A DNA stretch of 64,000 bases, taken from Indolivaga macrotermitis (GTDB lineage Bacteria; Bacteroidota; Bacteroidia; Bacteroidales; Dysgonomonadaceae). The notes below the pieces were generated by a model, which ran no database searches, was not told where the DNA came from, and saw only the letters and a program-made list of their open reading frames with translations. Location of the stretch: NCBI RefSeq assembly GCF_900128985.1, contig NZ_FQUC01000001.1:1-64000 (forward strand), written 5' to 3'. The position numbers and the translations under genes are program-made. This document shows, piece after piece, positions 29,883 to 38,386 of the stretch (position 1 is its first letter; every line of letters begins with the position of its first letter).

Positions 29883-31247
29883 TTATTTTACAAAAATTGC
29901 ATAACCATTCTCCAGTAAGGTAATCCCTTCTTCTGCCGAGAATTCCTTATAGGTATTATTCAGATAGTCTTTGAATTTTCCGGAAGGGATACCTTCTGTG
30001 AACTTAAATCTTACAGCCACCCTGCCCAGATTGAGTACTACCAAGACTTCGCTGTTATCCTTTATACGGGAGTATACGAATACTTTCTCGTTGTTTGTAG
30101 GATATATTTTCAGGTCACCTCTGTTAGCACCGTCTTCGAGTGCGGGTTGAGTGCGTTTAAGTTGAGTCAGCTTTTTAAATAGGTTTACATATATCCTGTT
30201 AGCCGGATCCCATTCAACAGGAGAAGGTTCGAAGAGGCTCATCGCTTTATTCATACCTATCTCCTGACCGTTGTAGATCAAAGGCATATCATAGATAGTG
30301 AATGATAATACGGTGAGGGGTAAAACACTACTGCCGTAACGGGTAAATTCTGTTCCGTCATGAGCATTGAGGTCATGGTTTGTTACATAAACCATACGTC
30401 CTTTATCTTTATAAGCGGAGTTATTGAATAGCAGCTGACAATCGGCTACAAGCTGTGTAACGTCATTGCTGCTTCCGAAATTATTCATTGCGGTGTTGAA
30501 TCCCCATGCATAGTCGTAATCGAACACTTCCATATAACTGGCATTATCACCTTCGCAAAGCCAAGTGATCTTTTTAACGGCGTCTACCTGTTGACGGGCT
30601 TCTTTCCAGAAAGAAAGAGGAACGAAAGTTGCCGCATCACATCTGTAACCATCAATGTCGAATTCGGATACCCAATATTTCATCGCGTCTATCATCGCAG
30701 CACGCATATTGGCATTGTTATAATCAAGTTGAACAACATCGTACCAGTTTTCGGGAGAGTAGGGGCGTTGTCCATCTTTTTCGGCATAATAATCCAGATG
30801 TTCAGTAACCCAACTGTGATCCCATGCTGTATGGTTGGCAACCCAGTCTATCCAGATTTCCATATCGGCAGCATGTGCGGCACTGATGAGGGATTTGAAA
30901 TCAGTAGTGGTACCATAATCCGGATTGATCGCTTTATAGTCTTTTACAGAATATGGGCTGCCTAAAGAACCTTCACGGTTTTCGACACCTATCGGATGTA
31001 TAGGCATAAGCCAAAGGATGTCTACTCCTAGCTCTTTAAGGCGTGGCAGGTCTTTTTGCAGGCCTGCGAAGTTTCCTTCCGCCGAATAGTTACGTACATT
31101 TACTTCATATATAACTTTATTGTGGGCAGTTACCGGTTTTACTTCGGTATTAGGTATGTCCACCCATCTGTCTTCATTTTCATCGCTGCAACTGTTAAGT
31201 GAGAAAAACGGGAGCAGAGCAAGTAAAAATATTTTTATGGTATTCAT
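29883..31247 (-). CDS. Surface alpha-amylase lipoprotein, GH13, SusG-like
   Basis: 454 residues. Lipobox LNSC (Cys20) is followed by SDENEDR, an acidic stretch typical of surface-exported lipoproteins in Bacteroidetes. The GH13 catalytic barrel has region I DWVANHT (134-140), region II GYRCDAATF with nucleophile Asp204, region III CEGDN with acid Glu232, and region IV TNHD with Asp292. SusG of B. thetaiotaomicron is about 690 residues with an inserted CBM58; that insert is absent here. It cuts starch at the cell surface for SusCD import. 16 bases before the GH97 gene. Confidence 0.85.
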   Translation of the reverse strand: MNTIKIFLLALLPFFSLNSCSDENEDRWVDIPNTEVKPVTAHNKVIYEVNVRNYSAEGNFAGLQKDLPRLKELGVDILWLMPIHPIGVENREGSLGSPYSVKDYKAINPDYGTTTDFKSLISAAHAADMEIWIDWVANHTAWDHSWVTEHLDYYAEKDGQRPYSPENWYDVVQLDYNNANMRAAMIDAMKYWVSEFDIDGYRCDAATFVPLSFWKEARQQVDAVKKITWLCEGDNASYMEVFDYDYAWGFNTAMNNFGSSNDVTQLVADCQLLFNNSAYKDKGRMVYVTNHDLNAHDGTEFTRYGSSVLPLTVLSFTIYDMPLIYNGQEIGMNKAMSLFEPSPVEWDPANRIYVNLFKKLTQLKRTQPALEDGANRGDLKIYPTNNEKVFVYSRIKDNSEVLVVLNLGRVAVRFKFTEGIPSGKFKDYLNNTYKEFSAEEGITLLENGYAIFVK

Positions 31248-31266
31248 ATGTCAATATTTTAGGGTG

Positions 31267-32367
31267 TTATTCAGCTTGTTTTTTGATTGTATAATGACCG
31301 GTCAGATCATTGAAATATATGCGGTATGTTCCGGCAGGAACTGCTGCTCCGGGTCCATCAAATATCCCGTGACCGTAAGGTATATCAGACGGTTGTGCTC
31401 CCCAGTTGTTAGCCCAATCCCTATCACCTCTGAATTTGACGGTTGTAGAGTTTTCGAATGTGAATGTTCCGTTCCATTGATGTCCGTCGTATTCCGATTT
31501 GTCCATCAAAGGTTCATTGTTCCAGTCACAGAAATCACCGATAGGCCCCATCATTGAGTATGTTTTTGCTTCGGAAGCATCATAAGGGTCGATTTTCCAT
31601 GTCATGTTTACTATATCGATAGTCACTGTTGCATATCCTTCGATAAAGAATGCTCCGGCGTCACCAAAATCAAGAACACCACCTTCTCCTGCACAATACA
31701 TTTTGTCATAACCTCCCAAATACTCTTCTGCACAGAATTTGAGCCAGCAACCTTCTCCGAAGTTTCCGGTATATGTATATACTCCGTTGTTGACATCATT
31801 ATCGTTACGGAACAAGATGAAACTAGTATTACTAGGATCCCATCCGTTCATGTCTCCTATAATGAATACATACGGAGGTTCTTTTATCGCAACAAAAGGT
31901 GTGATTACCAATAAAACCGGTTCGGAATAAACAGCAGTATTGTTTCCCGATGCTTTTACCCTGATACTAATGGTTTGTGCTTCTTCATTGTCTGCTCCTG
32001 CCAGATCATTGAAAAGGGTACGCAAGGTTTCGGTATATATATCAGTGTAAAGCTCTCCGGTTGATACTATCACCTTAGGGTCGGCAAAATTATTGTCAGT
32101 CAGGTCTGCTTCTATATCATATGTTATATTCTCTACGAAAAGTGGGTTTCCCGATTCTGAAAAGAATTTAGTCTTTGTCCAGTTCAGTCTGAATAAATAA
32201 GGATTCTCGCCTTCTTTAAATTCGGGCAGCGAAAAGTCTGTTGTTTCCAGATTACTGATTACGGATACAGTTGGAGTCGAATCCCCCGTATTGTAATCGT
32301 CGTCGCTGCATGCCGGCAAAAAAGCCAGCACACAGAGAAGAGAAAGTATATATTGTATTTTTTTCAT
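31267..32367 (-). CDS. SusE/SusF-like starch-binding surface lipoprotein
   Basis: 366 residues. Lipobox LPACS followed by DDDYN, an acidic surface-export signal. Residues about 35-160 form an Ig-like SusE N-terminal domain (NPYLFRLNWTKTKFF, YDIEADLTDNNFADPKVI). Two starch-binding modules follow: PPYVFIIGDMNGWDPSN near 170 and MMGPIGDFCDWNNEP near 270, the latter ending DLTGHYTIKK. Tryptophans in GDMNGW and in CDWN are the usual ligand platforms. Paralogous to the next gene upstream. It binds starch at the surface and assists SusCD. Confidence 0.82.
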   Translation of the reverse strand: MKKIQYILSLLCVLAFLPACSDDDYNTGDSTPTVSVISNLETTDFSLPEFKEGENPYLFRLNWTKTKFFSESGNPLFVENITYDIEADLTDNNFADPKVIVSTGELYTDIYTETLRTLFNDLAGADNEEAQTISIRVKASGNNTAVYSEPVLLVITPFVAIKEPPYVFIIGDMNGWDPSNTSFILFRNDNDVNNGVYTYTGNFGEGCWLKFCAEEYLGGYDKMYCAGEGGVLDFGDAGAFFIEGYATVTIDIVNMTWKIDPYDASEAKTYSMMGPIGDFCDWNNEPLMDKSEYDGHQWNGTFTFENSTTVKFRGDRDWANNWGAQPSDIPYGHGIFDGPGAAVPAGTYRIYFNDLTGHYTIKKQAE

Positions 32368-32387
32368 GTTCGTTTAAGATTTAACAT

Positions 32388-33536
32388 TTATTTCTTTGTG
32401 ATTACATAATGTCCTGTCAGGTCGTTAAATACGACACTATAGTCGCCCGGTTCGGCTAATGATATGTTGTTATCATGTCCGGCAGGGTTAAACTCGGTGA
32501 TACCATAAGGAACAGCATCCGGATTCGGTGGACACCAGCGATTGTCCCAACTGTGATTTGCACGGAACTTCACGCCATATTCTACAGTAGACAGGTTCAA
32601 GGATATTTTCCAGATATGAGGATCGTATGTTGTAGGAGTCATAGCCGGATCAGTATTTCCGTCTCCCCAGTTACAGAATGCTCCTACGAAGTTGATCATT
32701 GTCCATTGGGTAGCCTCTGACATATCGTAGTCTTCGATAGTATAAGTCATATCGGAAAGGTTTATGGTGATTGTCTTATATCCTTCGGTTTCGTTATAAA
32801 ACGCGCCGCCGTCACTTTCTATATATTCCAATGTAGTATCGTCTTTACGGGTATAGGCTTTGTATGATCCCAAAGACTCTTCAGGTATAAATTTGAAATA
32901 GCATCCTGCTTGAATACGTCCGGTATAGGTATAAATCCTGTTTTTAGGATCACTGTCATTACGGAACATAATGAAATCGGTATTCCTGTTATCCCATCCG
33001 TTCATGTCCCCGATCAGGTAGACAGGTTTTAAGTCTCCTGTAGGAGCATATGGAGTAATGGCTAGCGGTATAGTGTTTGCGGAGATTGATTCACCTGCCA
33101 GATTTTGCCCATAGTTCGCTATAAGCCTTAACTCTACATCCGAAGAAACATTCGGGGTCAAGCCGAGTCCATCTATTAACAGGCTGTTCAGGTCTGCTAC
33201 ATAAATATTCGTAGATAACGAAGATGTTGCACTCAATACCTGAGGTGATGCAAAATTATTGCCTGCTTTGTCTATCTGCAATGTATAACTGACGGGAGCA
33301 GCAGGTACCGGATTAGCACTTCCATCCAGATGAAACATGGTTTCTGTCCATGTCACCGTAAAGATGACCGGATTTCCTGTTTCGGGTTCGCTTAGTATAT
33401 ATTCGCCGGCCGGAAAATTATCTATAGTACTGGGTATAATCTTGGTTAGCGCAGGCGATGTATCATTGTCGTCACTACATGCGATAAAGCCTAGTAGCGA
33501 CAGAATAGCAATAATATATATTTTAGATGTTTTCAT
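32388..33536 (-). CDS. SusE-like starch-binding surface lipoprotein
   Basis: 382 residues. Lipobox FIACS followed by DDND, again an acidic surface signal. A SusE-type N-terminal domain (PVIFTVTWTETMFHLDG, YTLQIDKAGNNFASPQVL) precedes two carbohydrate-binding modules (PVYLIGDMNGWDNRN; INFVGAFCNWGDGNTD), closing with VFNDLTGHYVITKK. The shared order and near-identical last line show that this gene and its downstream neighbour arose by duplication. It lies 13 bases after the SusD gene. Confidence 0.85.
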   Translation of the reverse strand: MKTSKIYIIAILSLLGFIACSDDNDTSPALTKIIPSTIDNFPAGEYILSEPETGNPVIFTVTWTETMFHLDGSANPVPAAPVSYTLQIDKAGNNFASPQVLSATSSLSTNIYVADLNSLLIDGLGLTPNVSSDVELRLIANYGQNLAGESISANTIPLAITPYAPTGDLKPVYLIGDMNGWDNRNTDFIMFRNDSDPKNRIYTYTGRIQAGCYFKFIPEESLGSYKAYTRKDDTTLEYIESDGGAFYNETEGYKTITINLSDMTYTIEDYDMSEATQWTMINFVGAFCNWGDGNTDPAMTPTTYDPHIWKISLNLSTVEYGVKFRANHSWDNRWCPPNPDAVPYGITEFNPAGHDNNISLAEPGDYSVVFNDLTGHYVITKK

Positions 33537-33549
33537 ATGGTTTTAGTTT

Positions 33550-35124
33550 TTAATAACCGGGATTTTGTTTTAGGCTAAGATTCGCGCTCAACTCGGTGGA
33601 TGGAATCGGATAGATTTTGTATTTATCATCTATATTGGCAACACCGTTGTATATACCGTTCTTCCAAGGCCAGTTGTAATTCTTTGTGAATTTATTGAAA
33701 CGTATAAGGTCTGTACGTCTGTGACCTTCCCAGTAAAGCTCTCTGGAACGTTCGTCCAAAATAAAATCCAATGTTAATTCTGAATTGCTGATAGTCGGAA
33801 TTCCGGCTCTGTCACGAAGTTCTTTGATCAGTTCGAGGGCTTTTTCTTTCGTTCCGCCTTGTCCTCCGCGAAGAACAGCCTCTGCATACATCAGGTAAGC
33901 ATCGGCAAGCCGGTATACCGGAAAATCGGTATCGGCAAACAGAGAGTTGGAGCCTGCTGTGCCATCGCTATTCATATTGGTATATTTGATTACAGACCAG
34001 CCATAAGAAAAATCATACCATTGGGTAGTTTCTTGTGTACGTCCTTCTTTCCAGAATAAAGCACGCTTATCATCGCCACTGAATAATGAAGAGAAAGATT
34101 CTTTAGCCCTGATACCTGACCACGATTGTGTAAACCCGAAATTGATTCCCGGATTCATGTCCGATTTATAAGAAGCTGCCAAAAGGAATGTTGTACCTCC
34201 ATAGGTTGTTGCCCTATTGCCATCGTAAACTAAAGAGAAGATAATCTCCGGGGATTTTTCATTGTCCGCCCCGAACATATTCTTGTAGGTAGGGTCTAGA
34301 GTAAAACCGGCATTCAATATCTTGTTCAGGTAGGTCAGGCACTCATCGTACTTTTGTTCTCCGATATAAACCTCGGCATTCAGGTATATTTTAGCTAAGA
34401 TCATCCAGGCAGTAGGATCATTCACCATTCCGTAGTGGGCTTTATCTGCCGCAGGAAGTTTACCTTCAATATCCTTAAGTTCTGATTCAATCCATGTGAA
34501 GAAAAACTTACGGTCTTTCTGTTCAACATTACCATTGGCTCCTACAGCAAAATCTTCGTCAATGAACGGAATGTTTGCATACAAGTCCATCAGGAAGTAA
34601 TAGTTCATAGCACGTAAAGCTCTGGCTTCGGCTCTGAATCCTGCGATCTTTGTTTTCAGGTCACTGCTGACATTGCGGCTGTTAAGCTTTTCGTCCGTTG
34701 TCTCACGCAGATATTCGTTTGCGTATGCAATGTTCAGATAAATACGTGTATAATTCAGTGCAATAAAGTTATTGCTCGAAGTCCATTGGCAGAACTGTAA
34801 TCCGCGTAAGGTCTCATTGTCCCATGCTCCGATAACTTCGTCGGTTCCGAGTTGCTGGAGGTTCCAGTACGATCTGAGGAAGGTAGCTTCACCCTGATCG
34901 TCGGCATTCATATCAGGAAGACCCGAAGGCCCTTCATTTCCCGAAAGCGTAAGCCCTGCATATATTTTGGCAAGAAACTGTTCGTAAGAGTCGGGATCTT
35001 CCCAAGCCTTTTCGGGAGTCAGTGTACTATCAGTAAGAGGTTCGGTATCCAGATCATTGATACAGGAAGAGAATCCTACCGATATACAAGCAAATATTAA
35101 TAAGTAACTATATATCTTTTTCAT
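33550..35124 (-). CDS. susD: SusD/RagB starch-binding outer-membrane lipoprotein
   Basis: 524 residues. Lipobox FSSC then INDLDTEP. The usual SusD features are present: the N-terminal loop TPEKAWEDPDSYEQFLAKIY, TPR-like helices (EARALRAMNYYFLMDLYANI) and the C-terminal ERSRELYWEGHRRTDLIRF with the end PIPSTELSANLSLKQNPGY. SusD forms the lid on SusC and captures maltooligosaccharide helices. It follows the SusC gene by 12 bases. Confidence 0.93.
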   Translation of the reverse strand: MKKIYSYLLIFACISVGFSSCINDLDTEPLTDSTLTPEKAWEDPDSYEQFLAKIYAGLTLSGNEGPSGLPDMNADDQGEATFLRSYWNLQQLGTDEVIGAWDNETLRGLQFCQWTSSNNFIALNYTRIYLNIAYANEYLRETTDEKLNSRNVSSDLKTKIAGFRAEARALRAMNYYFLMDLYANIPFIDEDFAVGANGNVEQKDRKFFFTWIESELKDIEGKLPAADKAHYGMVNDPTAWMILAKIYLNAEVYIGEQKYDECLTYLNKILNAGFTLDPTYKNMFGADNEKSPEIIFSLVYDGNRATTYGGTTFLLAASYKSDMNPGINFGFTQSWSGIRAKESFSSLFSGDDKRALFWKEGRTQETTQWYDFSYGWSVIKYTNMNSDGTAGSNSLFADTDFPVYRLADAYLMYAEAVLRGGQGGTKEKALELIKELRDRAGIPTISNSELTLDFILDERSRELYWEGHRRTDLIRFNKFTKNYNWPWKNGIYNGVANIDDKYKIYPIPSTELSANLSLKQNPGY

Positions 35125-35136
35125 GATTTTGCAGGT

Positions 35137-38124
35137 TTAAAAGTTAAGGTTTACACCAAACAGTATTGTTAAAGGACGTGGATAGACATTTCCGTCATAT
35201 CCTCCGAAAACTTCGGGATCGAGTCCGTCGTATTTAGTGAAAACAAAGGGGTTCTGTACCGTTCCGTATATACGGCCGCTAAGAGGGAATAGTTTCGATT
35301 GCTTGAAAGACCATCCCAGTACAATATTATCGATACGGAAGAATGAAGCATCCTGTACATAATAGTCTGAAAGTGATTGGCCTGTCTGGAAATTACTATC
35401 GAAAGCACTTCTTACGCGGTTCGAAAGGAATTCGTTAGCATAAATAGATGTTCCGCTCAATCCCGCATTGTTTGCAGCAATAGCATTGTAGTTGTAATTA
35501 CCGAGGCTACCATGTCCGGCAATAGACAGATCCCATGCTTTCCAGATAACTTTGGTATTGAATCCAATTGTCCAGTCCGGCGATGGGTTTTTATACGGAC
35601 GCAAGTCTTGTTCATTTATAAGTCCGTCATTATTCAGGTCTTTGTAGAAGCCTTCGATAGGCTTGCCCTGCTCATCGTATATTTGCTCGTATACATAATA
35701 CATATTGGCTGCCTGCCCAACCATATGGATATTCATTCCTACACGGCGTATAGCATCAGCTTCGTTTCCGGCACTAAGCTTGGTGATTTTGTTTTTGTTG
35801 TAAGCAAAGTTGGTGCCGATTTCCCATGTAAGGTCTTTTGTTACAATAGGGCGTCCGTTGATAGCAAATTCGAATCCTGTATTTTCAAGATTACCTATAT
35901 TAGAGGCTACATACTCCTTGAAGTTTGTTCCGGCAGTAGTTTTAGTCTCGGCATTGATAAGGTCTTTTGTTTTACGGTGATATATATCGATTGACCCATC
36001 GATCCGGTTATTCAGGAATCCATAATCGATACCGGCATTGTATGTTGTGGTTGTTTCCCATTTCAAATCGGGATTAAAGGCTTCGGGACGAAGCAACGAT
36101 ACCCACACCGGAGTTCCATTGTTGTAACCTCGCATATAACTAGCCTGATCACCTACACCATGCATATATGTAGGCATGTAAGGGTAATCTCCGAGATTGA
36201 TATCCTGTTGTCCTGTCATACCCCAGCCTAAACGAAGTTTCAGGTTGCTGATAGCATCTACTTCTTTGAGGAAGCTTTCTTCAGTCATTCGCCATGCTAA
36301 AGCTACAGATGGGAACAGTGACCAGCGATTGTCTTTGTGGAAACGCGACGATCCGTCATTACGTAAGGTCAGAGTCAACAGGTAACGGTCTTTGATACTA
36401 TAATTTAAACGTCCGAAGAACGAAACAATATAATGTTCGGTTTCGTAATTGCTTTGGCTGTCCAGTTTTGGGTTACCATATTCATCGTAACGAGTGATGC
36501 GGTATCCGATATTGCTGCCCGAACGCCAGTAGTGTTGCCATGAGTATCCGCCCATGACGTCGAAGCGGCTGTCAAGGAAATCGAACTCTTTAGCATATTG
36601 TGCATATAAATCGATGGTAGAGTTCCGTCTCTTCTGGTCCCAGCTTGAATCATATCCGCCATATGCATAGTCGGAAGGAGAAAACTCGGAGATCCATTTG
36701 GTTCCGTCACTTTTAGAGTAATCCATTCCTAAGTTCATATTCAGGCGAAGGTCGGGTAAAAAGTGTAATTTGTAATCAAACTGGGCATTTCCGATGAAAT
36801 TGTATACATCCGATTTGTCCTTGGTCATTTCGAGCATCGAAACAGGGTTTTTGGTCGCAACCTGAATAATGTTGTTGTCGTTTCCTGTCCATGTGAAGAA
36901 TCCTCCGTACGGACTGTTTTCGTCATACACACTTTGTGAAGGATCCATAACTAAAGCAGCTCCAAGGGAATTCTGGTCAGCAAAGCGGTTGTTGACATAC
37001 ATTCCACGTCCGTTAACACTGATCTTCAGATGGTCGTCCAATAGAGTAGGGGTTAGAGAAAAGCTGGCGGTATATCTTTCCATTTTTGAGGTCTTGAGTA
37101 TACCGTTCAGATTTGTATAACCGAACGAAACCCTGTATGGCAGAACTTTGTTTGCTGTGCCGTATACGCTCAGGTTATGTTCGGTATTGAATGTTGTACG
37201 CAGGATCTCATCCTGCCAGTTGGTATTGGCCGTTCCCAGCTTACCCAACATCTCATCGTAGTTGGATAAGCCTGAAAACGACTCCTTAATAAATGCACGG
37301 AAGTCATCACCACTTAATACATCGATTTTCTTTTTGGGAGTACTAACGGAAACATTACCATCGTATGTGATACGCATTTTTCCATCGGTTCCCCTTTTCG
37401 TTGTAATAAGAATTACCCCGTTCGAAGCACGGGATCCATAAATAGCCGTAGCTGATGCATCTTTCAATACAGTGAAAGATTCGATATCAGTCGGGTTGAT
37501 TGTACTTAGTATATTGCCTACACCGCCTAATCCCTGATTGTCGATAAATACACCATCGACAACGATCAGCGGGTCATTACTGGCCGAAAGGGATGATCCT
37601 CCACGGATACGTATAGATGCTCCTCCACTGGGAGACCCTCCTTCGCTGGTAATTGCTACCCCGGCGACTTTTCCGGTAAGCATATCCTGAGCGTTAGGAG
37701 CAAAACCTCTCGATGCTGCATCAGCCTTGATGTTTGTCAAGGCACCTGTAGCATCTCCTTTACGAACCTGCCCGTAACCGATAACAACTACTTCGTCCAG
37801 CTTTTTACTGTCTTCGATCAGAGTTACTATAAGTTGAGGTTGTCCCTGATAGGTTATTTCCTGAGTGAGATAGGTAATATAAGAAAAAACGATCGTAGCA
37901 TTAGGGTTTACCTTCTGTAGGGTAAAGTTTCCATCTACGTCGGTTATTACACCATTGGTAGTACCTTTGACTGTAACGCTTACTCCAATAATAGGTTCTC
38001 CTGTTTCGTCCTTAACAATCCCTTTTACTGTATGCTGTTGGGCGAATACACTAAATGACAATAGGGAGAAAAGAATGGACAAAAAAAGATGTGTTTTTTT
38101 GTTACTTTTTAAATTCTTCTTCAT
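35137..38124 (-). CDS. susC: SusC/RagA TonB-dependent transporter for starch oligosaccharides
   Basis: 995 residues. Signal peptide (ends FSVFA-QQ), then a carboxypeptidase-like regulatory domain (VKGIVKDETGEPIIGVSVTV), the TonB-box region DEVVVIGYG, the plug domain with IRGGSSLSASNDPLIVVDGV, and a 22-strand barrel ending in the aromatic FGVNLNF. First gene of the starch operon, downstream of a SusR-like regulator, which fits maltooligosaccharide import with the SusD encoded next to it. Confidence 0.93.
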   Translation of the reverse strand: MKKNLKSNKKTHLFLSILFSLLSFSVFAQQHTVKGIVKDETGEPIIGVSVTVKGTTNGVITDVDGNFTLQKVNPNATIVFSYITYLTQEITYQGQPQLIVTLIEDSKKLDEVVVIGYGQVRKGDATGALTNIKADAASRGFAPNAQDMLTGKVAGVAITSEGGSPSGGASIRIRGGSSLSASNDPLIVVDGVFIDNQGLGGVGNILSTINPTDIESFTVLKDASATAIYGSRASNGVILITTKRGTDGKMRITYDGNVSVSTPKKKIDVLSGDDFRAFIKESFSGLSNYDEMLGKLGTANTNWQDEILRTTFNTEHNLSVYGTANKVLPYRVSFGYTNLNGILKTSKMERYTASFSLTPTLLDDHLKISVNGRGMYVNNRFADQNSLGAALVMDPSQSVYDENSPYGGFFTWTGNDNNIIQVATKNPVSMLEMTKDKSDVYNFIGNAQFDYKLHFLPDLRLNMNLGMDYSKSDGTKWISEFSPSDYAYGGYDSSWDQKRRNSTIDLYAQYAKEFDFLDSRFDVMGGYSWQHYWRSGSNIGYRITRYDEYGNPKLDSQSNYETEHYIVSFFGRLNYSIKDRYLLTLTLRNDGSSRFHKDNRWSLFPSVALAWRMTEESFLKEVDAISNLKLRLGWGMTGQQDINLGDYPYMPTYMHGVGDQASYMRGYNNGTPVWVSLLRPEAFNPDLKWETTTTYNAGIDYGFLNNRIDGSIDIYHRKTKDLINAETKTTAGTNFKEYVASNIGNLENTGFEFAINGRPIVTKDLTWEIGTNFAYNKNKITKLSAGNEADAIRRVGMNIHMVGQAANMYYVYEQIYDEQGKPIEGFYKDLNNDGLINEQDLRPYKNPSPDWTIGFNTKVIWKAWDLSIAGHGSLGNYNYNAIAANNAGLSGTSIYANEFLSNRVRSAFDSNFQTGQSLSDYYVQDASFFRIDNIVLGWSFKQSKLFPLSGRIYGTVQNPFVFTKYDGLDPEVFGGYDGNVYPRPLTILFGVNLNF

Positions 38125-38386
38125 GTGTATTAGTTAATTAAATTTTAACTGACTAGTTTAGGTTACGAACTTTCGAGATTATCTCAGTTTATGTACCTGT
38201 AAGATTAACGGATTAAAACAAAATTAGAAGAGAACCATTACGTTTACATATATAAGTAAACGCAAGGTAAAAATTAACAAAATGATATTTTGCGTAATTT
38301 GTTGAATTATAGCCGTTAATACGGCTATTACGTGTTAAGTAAAGTAAATGCCCAATTTAAGATGGAGGGTGGATAATGAGGTTTTC
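38125..38386 (-). promoter_or_regulatory. Promoter region of the starch operon with palindrome
   Basis: 262 bases between the regulator gene and susC. ATAGCCGT (38309-38316) and ACGGCTAT (38321-38328) form a palindrome with 8-bp arms around TAAT. It could end the regulator transcript or be an operator for the susC promoter. No T-run follows on either strand, which favours an operator. No certain promoter boxes seen. Confidence 0.45.

Noticed and set aside
35377-35994. 205-codon open frame on the + strand inside susC
   Set aside because: It is antisense to a clearly coding TonB-dependent transporter, has no recognisable domain and reflects codon bias.
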